A stretch of DNA of 64,000 nt. Source: Cheiracanthium punctorium (lineage: Eukaryota > Arthropoda > Arachnida > Araneae > Cheiracanthiidae). The notes beneath the pieces were generated by a model. That model had not been told where the DNA came from, ran no database searches, and was given only the letters and a program-made list of their open reading frames with translations. The translations under genes and the position numbers were made by a program. Shown piece after piece: positions 53,581-64,000 of this stretch (position 1 is the first letter of the stretch; the number at the start of each line of letters is the position of its first letter). The DNA is taken from contig JAWZYV010011614.1 of the NCBI GenBank assembly GCA_038373885.1, positions 62,001 through 126,000 on the forward strand, read 5' to 3'.

Positions 53581-56500
53581 TATCCTACTATGTAATACCG
53601 TAAAAACATCTTCCTCAAAAGTTGCGCAAAAGTCGACAATATTGGCGAATTTTTCCAATAAATCAGTAAATATGGTGAGAAAAAAAGTGCGCGCTAGTGT
53701 GTAGGAAGGTGTTTTATAATCGATGCGCTTGGAATGATTTATCTTTCTTCCTGGAACAAAAACACTTTTGTTGCTTTTGTCGCCTTTGAAAAAGAAAGGA
53801 AATCGGTCAGATTTAATTACAATGAATGACATAATTTACTTCTTAAGTTGTGATCTTCGTTCGTGTCACACGAACTAAACACGACGACTTGTCGGACACG
53901 TCATGTCGATAAATCGTTTCGTAATTGTTCATGTACACCAGAAGAAAGATTTTTTTGAATTTAATATTCTGTTATCTTAAGGGTGATCCTCTTGAAAAAA
54001 GTGATCGTCGTCACAGAACTTTTCAACAGCTTTGAAAACAAAGCAGTGGTGTTAAACACTCAAAAAAATTAATAATGCTTCTTCGCCAAATGCACTATAG
54101 TCTAATACTAACAATAAAGGTATGTGTATCGTGCAACTATAAAAAGAATTCATATATATAAAAGTTGCCTTCAAAAATGGATACAAGAGTTACCTGTTTA
54201 GGGAAATATTGCAAAATTCCGTATGTTTAGCTTTTTCTCATGAAAGTTTCGTAGCTCCTGTGTAGATTCCTTGTTTGTAACAGTTCACAGTACAGCTTGT
54301 AAAGAGACATTCTAAATTTTATTCAGTCTCTTAGTGAAATGGAATTCTTTAAAAGAGAGAATCAAAAGTGGCACGATTTCCTAAAAGAACATTCATATAT
54401 ATAAGAATAAAATTTTTTTTTGGGTGTATTTATTTAAACTAATTAGCTGAGATAATAGCATTGGACAGATGCATTAAAAGCACAATAAAGTAATATCTTA
54501 TTCGTGCATGTATTTTCATGTCGAAATCACCGAAGTTAACAATACGGAATGTGTATGCATGTGAGGTTTGTAACGAATCTCGATAAAAGGAGATTTTCCG
54601 AAATTTACAACTTGTGTAGAACGGGAAGGATGGGAGGAGGTAGGGGAAGGCAAAACGTATTTTCATATATTGCTCTCAAAGAAAGAGATCTCCATAAAAT
54701 TATTGCTGTAACACGAAGGCCTGCAATTTCAGGATATTCGAAATTCATACTTCAAGAAAGAAGCGAATATATTCTTTGTTCTTGCACATATCTTTATTGA
54801 AAAAACAAATAGTTATATATGAAATTTTTGCTTTAGAATGTAACAGATATGAATTTGTTGTTTAGGCACAGCAGCTTTGCCATTATAAAGTTATCTGAAA
54901 TTTATTTGTTTGAATTTAATGTAAAAAATTATTACTATTAAGTTACAAAATTTAAATTTTTAAAATGTACATCATGTAATTTCGCAGAGAAATTTAGAAT
55001 AGGTAGTCTTCCAGTTTGGTTTCCGAAGAAAAGAACAAAAAGTTCATATCGTTGCAACTACGAAAAAAAATTGCACTATACAGCGTGTGATTAAAATTAA
55101 CTTAAAATGTAACCAAAGTAAAATGAATTCTGCCAATTTAGAAACGTTATTATTACCATCATGCAGTTTTTCAACGAGATTGCGTCGAATTTAATCACGT
55201 TTTTTCTTGCACAGACATCCAAAACACCTGTTTAATCTCGATGCTGTAATTGTACGTTTAACCCAATCTGTCTCCTAAATCTTTCAAAGCGAATCACCTA
55301 TTATTAAGAAAACTCTAGAAACTTTCAACTATGCTTAATTTTGAAGGGTGAATCAATGCAACTAAGTTGAATATAAATTTCTGCACCAAAACTTTTATCA
55401 CAAAATGCAGTGATTTTTATGTGCTGCAAAAGTTTATAACATTTTGAAGCAAAAGTTTATAACATTTTGAAGCAAAAGTATAGAAGTGAATCTTATAACA
55501 TAATAAAAAAATATCCCCTTTCATATACTTTAAAAGTATATTACATTTTATTGGGGCAGTACAGAATTGAAAATCATATTTCATCAAATAAATTACTCCC
55601 CTTCTTTCGGTTTCTCAATGTAACTCCGTTCGAGCACGTATTTACAGCCTATGAGACTCATGCTACGCTTTCTTGACCTGTGCATCTGTTCCTCAACCTG
55701 GGAAGTTAGCATTGTAAGGAGTGAAATATGAAATAATTCAACATTATGTTTCACATGCCAATGGTTTCAAACATCTACTTTGACCTTCACTCTTAAAAAT
55801 TATTTCTTCAATTCACAAAAATGTTTCTGGGAGCAGTAACGCCGGAATATTTCCGTTATTTGACGAATTTCCTTTTTTTCCTCCGGTCAACTGAAGCAAC
55901 TTTTTCAGATTCAAGAATTTTTTTTCTTCTTCTTCAGATTATCGGGAAGAATTAATGAAAATATAACTTTTCCAAGGAATATGGAAATTATTCGTTGAAA
56001 ATGAGTCATAAATTAGTGTATAAAGGCGCATACTCAAAAACTTTTTCTTAAATTCATGGAAATTTTTTTGTCAGCAATGCTTCTAGAACACCACCGTTAT
56101 TTGAAAAATTTCCGATTATTGTTTCTTCTGTCAGTTGGAAAAACTTCTTTACATTCAACGAATTTTTTTTTTTTTTTTTTTTTATTTTATTTATTTTTTT
56201 TTTTTTCATCTTCAGATTTTTGGAAAGAGAAGTTCACGGAAATATTACGTTTCCGTGGAGTACGGAAGTTATTCGTGGAAAAATAATAAAGATAGGTAGT
56301 CTGACAAAAGAAAATCTGAGTAATGAAATTTAATCAAGCAAGATTACAGAACATTACATGATAGCAAAATAAACCGAACTTGATTTCGTTTAATGTAATT
56401 TTTGTTAGTTTCAGAGCAGAGGTTTCCTTTATTCTATAGTCTGTAAAATCATATGGCACAGGGATAGAAAGTTTCAAGATGGAAATAAACCCCTCTGATT

Positions 56501-58769
56501 TGCGGATTTTAAGCTCATTCTACTTATGAGCCTGTTTGAAAGAGGGCTACTATTGTCTAATCTGCTCTTCTGGTTCACCTGTACATCTGTTTCACAGCAC
56601 GGGCAGTCAGTCGGCAGTAAAAAGCGAATCCACTTTAGTGAAACATAGATTGTTTTTACATTGTCCACTATTTTAAACAAACTCTGTTCTTAAAACGCGT
56701 TTTCCATGTATGCTAAAGCTCTAAGTACAAAATGCTTAGATCGAAATCGACTTACTTGAGCATGATCTGTTTTCAGACAATAAAACTGGCAGATCATTAG
56801 GCAATTTCATGCAGTGCCGTAAATAACTAAGATGCATTTTTACTGATTCTTGAAATGATGTGATGATGAAATATAATGGTTTTTTGTTTGTCTAAAGATT
56901 ACGCATTGAGATTCAAAACACTATTTTTAAAGATTTTTTTAATTAAAAGAAAAATAACAAAAAGAAACAATGAAAAAGAGAGAAGAAAAAATAGATTTTT
57001 TTTCTCATGTCGAAGGACATTGGTGTGAACGCGCCTAAGCTTGTGGGTATGGGAAAGGGGTTGAAATGGTCTCAAAAATCCATAATAATAAATATCTCCA
57101 TCTCTCTTTAAATATTTCATTGATAATAGTATTAAAACGTTAATTATATGTCCGCATGGTATGGAATTCGCCCCCAGTTATAATTATACTTATTATATAT
57201 TATTATATGTTTTATTATTATTAACTTTTATTATTTTTCCGAATTTTAAAGTTAACTTATTGAGAAAAAAAAGCTTTTTACTGTTATCGAACTGAATGTG
57301 AAAGAAAACGTTAATGTATTTTTCAAACGCGCTGTTAAAATATATATTTTGAATTCTCAAAACTCTTCATTCAAAATTTCAGCCTAGAATTTCTATCTAT
57401 TATATTTTTCTTTTACAGTTAAGTTTCACTTGTTTAGTTGGCAACTTCAAGTCCGAAGGAAAAACTTTTTATATCACTTTTTAAATTTGTATACGACCGC
57501 CGTACAAAAAATAATTCTCAATTAGTAAATTATGCTCCATACACAAATGAGATAATGTACAAAATTGATAATTATATCCAACAATGTCTCATATATGAAT
57601 GAAGATACATATATGCTGACTTAAACAGCTTTCCAATGAGTCTCAGAAGGGGAAAAATTACTTTAAGTGTTCCCGTTTCAGGGGTAGTACAGAAATTACG
57701 AACGAAAATAACTTTTTTGCACACTAGCAATAAACGTTTACATTAAAATTCATGTGCAGTCCCTGACCACATTTGCTTAAAGATATCTCTGTGACGTTTT
57801 ATGATGAGAAGCTTAAATTTTGTTCACCACCTCGTTAGAGCATCGGGCACATTTTACTGATTGGGATTTTTTTTTTTTTTTTTTTTTTGTTGTTGTTAGG
57901 AGATCGTATACAAATTTAAAAAGTGTCGTTTTTTGAAAGTTGAACAGAGAAATGTTTTCTTAACGTATATTTTTTCCCTATTTTATTTTGAACAATTTTT
58001 CCGTTCACTTATATTGCGCACTTATCTCTAATGGGTAAAGAATTAAAGTGCCTTATCATCTTTTTGGGACACCCTATATAAAAATGAGAAAGCGGAAAAG
58101 ATATTAGAGATATTATCATAGAATTGTTCAAAGATAATTTACAGAACATTGAAGTGCAGTTAGGAGATCGTTCAAATTTTTTAACTTTGGACTTATGGGA
58201 AGAAAGGTAAATGATAAGTGTAACGGTTTCTCACTGTGGTTTATATGCGTTTTCATTTTAGATTAAAATATTACCCGCAGAGAAATGGGAAAAGAATTAA
58301 ATACTTAAAATAATAAAAATTCATTGGAAATATTATTTATTAAAAATATTTTGTTTTTTGAAAAATGAATTGAAAGTTTTATCATTTATATGAAAAAATA
58401 AAATGAATAAAAGTTAATGAAATTTCTTCTGTAATTCATTATGTCAATGGCTCAAGATAGGTTAGCTTGGCCCAGGGACAGTAGTTATTCTAAAAATTTT
58501 TAAATTAGTTGTTTGTAATCCATACATAAGCGGAAACACGTATGAAAATTGAAAAAAAAAATGTTCCTATTCAGTGAATATACATATTTAATTCTAATTT
58601 TAGTTCTTAAATATTCTTTCTAAATATTAAAATAAATCTCTGAGAAATAATCAATACGAATGTATTTAGATAGTACATATATTCATTAGAGTTAAAATGC
58701 AATACTTTTTAATATTTAATTGGCTATACCAGCTATTTATTATAATTCAATTATAATTACTTATAAGTT

Positions 58770-58803
<34 letters not shown>

Positions 58804-59340
58804 GTATAATATAAAATAGTCAAACTTACGTAATATGAATATCCCATTAATCCATCAAGCAGGAGAATATATATCTATATTAATGGCTAGGCACGTTTTA
58901 GCCGTAACATTATGAACATCATTTTTACTTCCTTTAACGAAATAAAGAAGTATTGAAATGTCAAACTTTGGGTATTCAGAAATTGACGAAAATAACCATT
59001 TTGACAAACGCTGTATCCGTTTTTACTAGTTTCGACGTGAAGTAGTAAGCATCATATATAGATATGTAAGTAATTCAAAAACTGATGTTAATGTTTAATA
59101 TCTTGGCCAAACTCTGGCTGGGCCGGAGGCTGCAAAGTAGTCAGGTCTAACAAATACTGGAGACTGACATTAACAGCTGTAAACCGTCTTATAGGGTCGA
59201 CTGTCAGTCCTCCATGAACCTGAACCAGTACGTAAGTACGTACATGTACGACCTCCCAAAACTTAAACACAATGCCGACATTTTATATTTACGACTTTTG
59301 TAATATTTACTTCCACATTCCACCTTTTTATTGCAGTTGA
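53581..59340. other. 5.8-kb AT-rich stretch without recognisable genes
   Basis: No accepted gene on either strand; frames of 60-102 codons are isolated and motif-free. It holds a 26-bp tandem duplication (TTATAACATTTTGAAGC) at 55435-55487 and long poly-T at 56162-56206 and 57870-57888. Two related blocks, 55800-55990 and 56040-56290 (ATTTCCGTTATTTGACGAAT versus CACCGTTATTTGAAAAATTT, each ending GTTATTCGTGGAAAA or similar), form a degenerate direct repeat of about 240 bp. A (CA)n/(TA)n microsatellite is at 58771-58806. Confidence 0.4.
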
Positions 59341-59490
59341 TTGGGCAGTTCATTTACAGGGTATTCTAAAAATCTTGTAATAGATTAAAGTCTATGGGCA
59401 GTCATTATTTAAACTATATTTAGGAGCTCCCGTCTGCTTCGAAGAAAACAAAATTAACAAATATTAGTGAAGTTTATAAAAAAAGCATAT
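59341..59490. repeat. Fragment of the 173-bp-period dispersed repeat
   Basis: AAAGTCTATGGGCAGTCATT and AAAACAAAATTAACAAATAT echo 53245-53265 and 32370-32395. The gypsy LTR begins immediately after CATAT at 59490, so the retrotransposon probably landed in this repeat. Confidence 0.45.
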
Positions 59491-59940
59491 TGTTACGAAT
59501 TTTTGGGGCAACCCGCTGCTCTGGGGCTTAAAATGGTTTAAAATTCGTATTCTACGCTTCAAATAGATAAATTTTGCTTTTTGTTGCATCAAAATCGGCC
59601 AATTAGATCCGGAGATACGGAGGTTTCGCTTTCCCATATGTTTTTCTATGGGCTTCTAGAAAACTCGAGAAATATTAGTCCTAGAGCTTAGATCTCTTCA
59701 TTTTTGAGGACTTATTTTTGGCGCCAAATTTGGCGATATTTCGCCAAAAGTCGCCAAGCTTGGCGACTTTTTGGTCATTTGGCGCGATTTTCCCAATGGG
59801 GCCTGGAAGTTGTTTTTCCTGCATTAAAAACGCATAATAACCTAACAATTCTCTTCTATGACGTAATCAAAATTCACGCTTTATGTAGAACCCTCGAGAA
59901 ATTGACTTTTCTGGAAACCTCTTGTACCTCCTGCGTCGGC

Positions 59941-59976
59941 TATTTATAGAAGCGCGCATCGCCCGGAAGAGTCAGT
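59941..59976 (+). promoter_or_regulatory. Core promoter of the gypsy LTR (TATA box plus initiator)
   Basis: TATTTATA at 59941 and GAGTCAGTGCG with the arthropod initiator core TCAGT, predicted start A at 59974. The 31-33 bp spacing is canonical for RNA polymerase II. Confidence 0.6.
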
Positions 59977-60303
59977 GCGAGCTGAACGCTCGATGTGTGA
60001 ATAGCTCTCGGTACGTTTGTTTTGTGTGAATTGATAGTGCTATAGAAGCTGTGTTTTAGCTTGTTTTGTGAAGCTATTTTCAAAGTGCTGTGTGTAAATT
60101 CTTCATGCTGTGTCTTAAGGGATTGTGTACTATATCCCTTGAATATTTCTACGGAACTTTTGCCTGTGTAAGTGACTTATTTTGGTGTGAGAAATACAGC
60201 ATTTGTGAGAGCTTCTGATCCAAGCGGATTGTTAAAAGCACGTTATTGCTAGATTGTGCTTGTGAATTGTGTACAGCTGATTGTACTACGAAGATCTAGA
60301 AGC

Positions 60304-60309
60304 AATAAA
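60304..60309 (+). terminator. Polyadenylation signal in the gypsy LTR
   Basis: AATAAA followed by a GT-rich stretch (GTTTGTGTTCC). Lying about 330 bp after the predicted transcription start, it would define the R region and polyadenylate transcripts in the 3' LTR. Confidence 0.5.
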
Positions 60310-60463
60310 GTTTGTGTTCCATCCTGACAAGTGACTTTTTACTTGAACTTTTTACACCAACAGGACTTTAGAACGACGAACCCAAGGAGTAGCAGAGTAA
60401 TTCCGCAACATTTAAAAAAAAAAAAAAACCCACGCCTCCGAAGAGACTGGTGACAAGATCGAA

Positions 60464-63400
60464 GTGGGCGGAAAAGCGCAAGTAGAAATCACGTTTGGAA
60501 ATGCCAGATACGACCATGTGGTATATGTCGCCAATATTACAGACTCTTTTATTCTCGGACTGGACTTTTTAAAATCACACAAATTTAATTTGGACTTTAA
60601 GAATAATGAGCTTTGTTCAGATTCAGAAGAAATAGCTGCGTTTGATATTAGAAATGAAACTGTTTTGCCTGTTCAGCAAATAATAGCCCAGACTGATATC
60701 ACTCTACCTCCCAGAACTGATTCAATAATTTCTGGAACAGTAAAAGAAAGCAATAAATTCCGTTTTGGATTAATCGAACACCCAAGCAATAGTGATTCCA
60801 TCAGAGGAGTACTTGTGGGAGCAACACTTGTGGACTTGTCGAGAACAGAAATTCCAGTTAGAGTAGTAAATGTGACGGACAAGTCAAAGGTGATAAAGAA
60901 AAATGAAGTGTTGGCGACATGCACTCCTGTTACCTGCATTAATAAGAACATCAGCCAAACGACAGCTAAATCTTCCGAGTGCCTGACGAAGGAATTAATA
61001 CAAGACGTGGAGTTAACGGCAGAACAGAGAAGCGCTGCGGAGAAAGTAATAGCCGAATTTGAAGACCTCTTCTCCCGTACTTCGGGTGACGTTGGCCGTA
61101 CGAGCTTAACTCAACATAGGATAGATACAGGCAGCCATTCTCCCATGAAGCAACATCCTAGGCGGCTGCCGTTTGCTAAGCAAGAAGAGGTGAGCAGACT
61201 TTTAGAGGAGATGCAGCGTGATGACGTCATCGAGCCATCGACTAGTCCGTGGGCCTCGCCGATTGTTTTGGTCCGAAAGAAAGATGGTTCCACCCGGTTC
61301 TGCGTTGACTATAGACGTCTGAATGACATTACCAAGAAAGACAGCTACCCTCTTCCCAGGATAGACGACACTTTGGACACTTTATCGGGAAACGAATGGT
61401 TTTCCACTCTGGATCTGAAAAGTGGTTACTGGCAAGTGGAAATTCATCCCGATGACCGTGAAAAGACTGCGTTCACCACGGGCCAAGGATTATGGCAGTT
61501 CAAAGTTATGCCTTTTGGACTCTGCAACGCACCTGCTACATTTGAGCGACTAATGGAGACAGTGTTGAGAGGACTTTCCTACGAAGCATGTCTCGTTTAT
61601 TTGGACGATATCATCATCGTCGGAAGGACTTTCGAAGAGCATCTCGAGAACATTCGAAAGGTACTGCAGAAATTACAAGAGGCGAACTTGAAACTAAGTC
61701 CATCGAAGTGCAATTTGTTTCGTCGGGAAGTACGTTACCTCGGGCACATAATATCCGCCCACGGAGTCCGAACCGATCCCGAAAAGACGTCCGCAGTCCA
61801 GAACTGGAGTCGTCCCGAGAATATCCACGACTTAAGAAGTTTTCTCGGTCTGTGTACTTACTATCGAAAATTCGTGAAGGGCTTTTCTCAGATTGCAAGA
61901 CCTCTTCACAAATTGACCGAGACTGGTCAGAAATTTCTATGGACTGAGGAATGTGAGGACGCATTCAACGAACTGAAGACGGCTTTAACATCTTCGCCGA
62001 TCTTGTCGTATCCTCACCCTGACAAGCCATTTATCCTGGACACAGACGCAAGTAAGGAGAGTGTCGGAGCAGTTTTGTCCCAGGAGATAGATGGCCAAGA
62101 ACACGTCATTGCTTACTGGAGCAAATGCCTTTCGAAGGCAGAACGTAACTATTGTGTTACGAGAAAGGAACTCCTTGCTATCATTAAGGCCGTGGAGCAC
62201 TTCCACCATTACCTGTACGGCCGAAAGTTCCTGCTCCGAACGGACCATGCCTCTTTAACCTGGCTTCTAAATTTCAAGAATCCAGAGGGCCAAATAGCCA
62301 GGTGGATACAGCGATTACAAGAATATGACATCGAGATACGTCATCGGAAAGGGCCATCTCATGGAAATGCAGATGCTTTGTCGAGAAGGCCCTGCATAGA
62401 CAGTTGTCGCTATTGCTCCAGTGCAGAGAAAAATTACCATCTGAAACATCCCGTTGTCCGCCAAGTTACATCATCGGCATCATCTCAAGATCCCTGGGGT
62501 GACGAAATTGTTCGGGCGGACCAATTAGCAGACAGCGACATCAAACCTATCGTAGAATTTATGGAAAAATCCAGCGCTAAGCCCAGTTGGCAGGAAATAT
62601 CATCTTACAGTCCGGCAACAAAACAGTACTGGGCTTTATGGGATTCGCTTCGCCTGAGAAATGGAGTCCTGTATCGTAAATGGGAGTCGGACGACGGCAA
62701 GATGCTCCGATGGCAGTTAGTACTCCCTCGCTCGAGGATTCCGAAGGTTCTAGAAGAACTTCATAATGGCTTAACTGGGGGCCATTTTGGCGTAATGAAG
62801 ACCCTGCAGAAAGTTCGCGAGCGCTTCTACTGGGTTAGGACTCGAGGCGACGTCGAAAAGTGGTGTCAAGCTTGTGACGCCTGTGCCGCCCGTAAAGGCC
62901 CGAAGAAACGAAGCCGTGGAAGACTACATCGTTATAATGTAGGAGCGCCTTTTGAGAGGATTGCACTCGACATCCTGGGACCTCTTCCGCGAACTTCGGA
63001 TGGCAACAAATACATCCTAGTTGTCATTGACTACTTCTCTAAATGGCCCGAAGCGTTTCCTATTCCCGATCAAGAAGCTACGACCGTAGCAGAGGTACTG
63101 GTGCAAGAATGGATTTCCAGATATGGAACCCCTCTGCAACTTCATTCCGACCAAGGAACGAACTTTACCTCTGCAGTCTTTAAAGGACTATGCCAACTTC
63201 TCGGAATGGACAAAACCCAGACTACGCCTTTACACCCACAATCCGACGGCATGGTGGAGAGGTTCAATCGTACAATTTTGAACAACCTCTCGCTCCTGGT
63301 ATCTAGGAATCAAGAGGACTGGGACAAGAAACTCCCCCTGTTCCTGCTGGCCTATAGGAGTGCCGTCCATGAGACTACCGGCTTCACACCTTCCCAGATG

Positions 63401-63796
63401 CTGTTCGGCAGAGATCTTCGTCTTCCCGCCGATCTAGTGTTCGGCCGCCCTCCAGATGCGCCTTCATCGCCAGAGGAGTACGTGGAAAACCTTCGGGCAC
63501 GGTTTGAAGATGTACATCATTTTGCTCGGGAGCGGATCAACCTGAACACGGAAAAGATGAAGACTCGCTACGACACGAAGGCTACGGGACACGAGTTCAA
63601 CGCAGGTGACAAAGTTTGGCTATGGAATCCTACTCGACGGAAAGGCCTGTCTCCCAAGCTGCAATCGCCGTGGGACGGTCCTTACACAGTCCTAAACCGG
63701 CTGAATGACGTCATCGTACGGATTCGTAAGTCACCAAACTCGAAGCCAAGAGTTGTACATTACGATCGGCTAGCCATCTACCGCGGTTGTAATTAG
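60464..63796 (+). CDS. pol: Ty3/gypsy pol polyprotein (protease remnant, RT, RNase H, integrase)
   Basis: An uninterrupted frame of 1110 residues; it is open further upstream to the poly-A run near 60420, and the marked GTG is only the frame start. Domains in order: C-terminal part of an aspartic protease (FILGLDFLKSH, about residue 30; the DTG active site is missing); reverse transcriptase with FCVDYRRLND (about 279), MPFGLCNAPATF and the catalytic YLDD (about 380); RNase H with DTDAS (about 526) and YCVTRKELLAI; integrase with an H-H-C-C zinc finger (766-805) and the DD35E core D836, D895 (HSDQGTNF), E931 (GMVERFNR); and a GPY module (WDGPYTVL) near the end. No gag, env or chromodomain is visible. 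Reverse transcriptase, RNase H and integrase look catalytically complete, but without gag and the protease core this copy is not autonomous. Confidence 0.95.
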   Translation: MGGKAQVEITFGNARYDHVVYVANITDSFILGLDFLKSHKFNLDFKNNELCSDSEEIAAFDIRNETVLPVQQIIAQTDITLPPRTDSIISGTVKESNKFRFGLIEHPSNSDSIRGVLVGATLVDLSRTEIPVRVVNVTDKSKVIKKNEVLATCTPVTCINKNISQTTAKSSECLTKELIQDVELTAEQRSAAEKVIAEFEDLFSRTSGDVGRTSLTQHRIDTGSHSPMKQHPRRLPFAKQEEVSRLLEEMQRDDVIEPSTSPWASPIVLVRKKDGSTRFCVDYRRLNDITKKDSYPLPRIDDTLDTLSGNEWFSTLDLKSGYWQVEIHPDDREKTAFTTGQGLWQFKVMPFGLCNAPATFERLMETVLRGLSYEACLVYLDDIIIVGRTFEEHLENIRKVLQKLQEANLKLSPSKCNLFRREVRYLGHIISAHGVRTDPEKTSAVQNWSRPENIHDLRSFLGLCTYYRKFVKGFSQIARPLHKLTETGQKFLWTEECEDAFNELKTALTSSPILSYPHPDKPFILDTDASKESVGAVLSQEIDGQEHVIAYWSKCLSKAERNYCVTRKELLAIIKAVEHFHHYLYGRKFLLRTDHASLTWLLNFKNPEGQIARWIQRLQEYDIEIRHRKGPSHGNADALSRRPCIDSCRYCSSAEKNYHLKHPVVRQVTSSASSQDPWGDEIVRADQLADSDIKPIVEFMEKSSAKPSWQEISSYSPATKQYWALWDSLRLRNGVLYRKWESDDGKMLRWQLVLPRSRIPKVLEELHNGLTGGHFGVMKTLQKVRERFYWVRTRGDVEKWCQACDACAARKGPKKRSRGRLHRYNVGAPFERIALDILGPLPRTSDGNKYILVVIDYFSKWPEAFPIPDQEATTVAEVLVQEWISRYGTPLQLHSDQGTNFTSAVFKGLCQLLGMDKTQTTPLHPQSDGMVERFNRTILNNLSLLVSRNQEDWDKKLPLFLLAYRSAVHETTGFTPSQMLFGRDLRLPADLVFGRPPDAPSSPEEYVENLRARFEDVHHFARERINLNTEKMKTRYDTKATGHEFNAGDKVWLWNPTRRKGLSPKLQSPWDGPYTVLNRLNDVIVRIRKSPNSKPRVVHYDRLAIYRGCN

Positions 63797-64000
63797 CTCA
63801 GACTATGGTCACTATGGCGTAATTCCTCTTTTCTTTCATCTCTCATTCCTTTCCTGTCTTTCTCTTCTTTTCCTCTTTCTTCAACTCTCTTTCTCTCACT
63901 ACTTACGCCATGTTTAGTGTACATATTTGTAATATATTGGATTTTATTAATGTGTATTTGTTATTACATTGATTACTTATTACAGTGTAATTATTTATTA
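63797..64000 (+). other. Pol 3' flank, pyrimidine-rich then AT-rich
   Basis: A CT-rich tract (63825-63900) follows the stop codon. Neither a clear polypurine tract nor the TGTTACGAATT start of a 3' LTR occurs before the window ends, so the element continues beyond it or is truncated. Confidence 0.5.

Larger units (their letters stand above)
59491..60371 (+). repeat. Candidate 5' LTR and leader of the Ty3/gypsy element
   Basis: Starts TGTTACGAATTTTTGGGG after a repeat fragment, a usual gypsy LTR start. It contains a TATA box (TATTTATA, 59941-59948), an initiator TCAGT (59972-59976) about 31 bp later and AATAAA (60304-60309), the U3-R-U5 order expected. The right end is placed at the CCAACA near 60357-60362 or slightly later; no clear tRNA primer site is seen. 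The U3 part carries GCCAAATTTGGCGATATTTC and the palindrome AGTCGCCAAGCTTGGCGACT (about 59718-59768), the motif arrayed at 23.4 kb. The second LTR is outside the window, so this rests on internal signals. Confidence 0.6.

Noticed and set aside
60464..63796. Endogenous retrovirus with envelope
   Set aside because: The pol frame ends after the integrase GPY module, and no further frame follows in the remaining 200 bp, so nothing supports an env gene.
1..64000. Search for a host protein-coding gene or exon chain
   Set aside because: No series of frames with splice sites and shared homology was found. All recognisable coding sequence is transposon-derived, and single unrecognised short exons cannot be excluded by eye.

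Overview
The window looks like intergenic or intronic DNA of an arthropod, most likely a chelicerate and perhaps a spider. It is AT-rich, has no prokaryotic features and no convincing host exon, and is built from eukaryotic transposons. The spider-like assignment rests on remembered resemblance of several repeats (a DUF4817-type mariner, a Tc1 element beginning CACTGCTGGCC, repeats with a TTTCGGTTTGTCTGTC core). It is an inference, not a search result.

Only two long intact coding regions are present. One is a complete Tc1 element at 34935-36343 with a 346-residue DD34E transposase. The other is a Ty3/gypsy retrotransposon near the right edge: a candidate 5' LTR at 59491-60371 and a 1110-residue pol ORF at 60464-63796. 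Gag and the protease active site are missing, and any 3' LTR lies beyond the window. All other coding traces are pseudogenes: a mariner remnant at 11884-14963, an internally deleted mariner at 50245-51176, a DUF4817-type mariner at 22231-22915, LINE 3' fragments at 37768-39650 and an endonuclease fragment at 13928-14209.

The dominant feature is a non-autonomous family with TTAA flanks and CCCTTT termini, best read as piggyBac-like. I find eleven copies plus two fragments between 6.9 and 52.7 kb. Copies are built from a palindrome of about 145 bp per arm and a unique segment of about 240 bp, lost in some copies. Each palindrome carries a YY1/Pho-like AAGATGGCGG site on both arms.

Other layers are: at least four hAT-type elements with 8-bp target duplications (266-3249, 4073-4246, 21080-21230, 48812-49241, and probably 20244-20724); a candidate Helentron inserted in a homopolymer run of the 11.9-15.0 kb mariner; two tRNA-derived SINE families; a fold-back element at 45847-47268; and a dispersed repeat with a period of about 173 bp, tandem at 24.2-24.7 kb and inside the fold-back element. 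A palindromic GGCGA motif forms an array at 23.4-23.7 kb and recurs in the gypsy LTR.

Against this background several GC-richer islands (about 7.7, 18.2, 26.6-27.2, 30.4-30.8 and 47.6-47.9 kb) share short colinear motifs (ATCGATCTGTTTACGGC, AACAGGATTA). They are the best candidates for something undescribed: duplicated regulatory modules or an unrecognised repeat. Coordinates of degenerate elements are accurate to a few bases where a target duplication is given and to tens of bases elsewhere.
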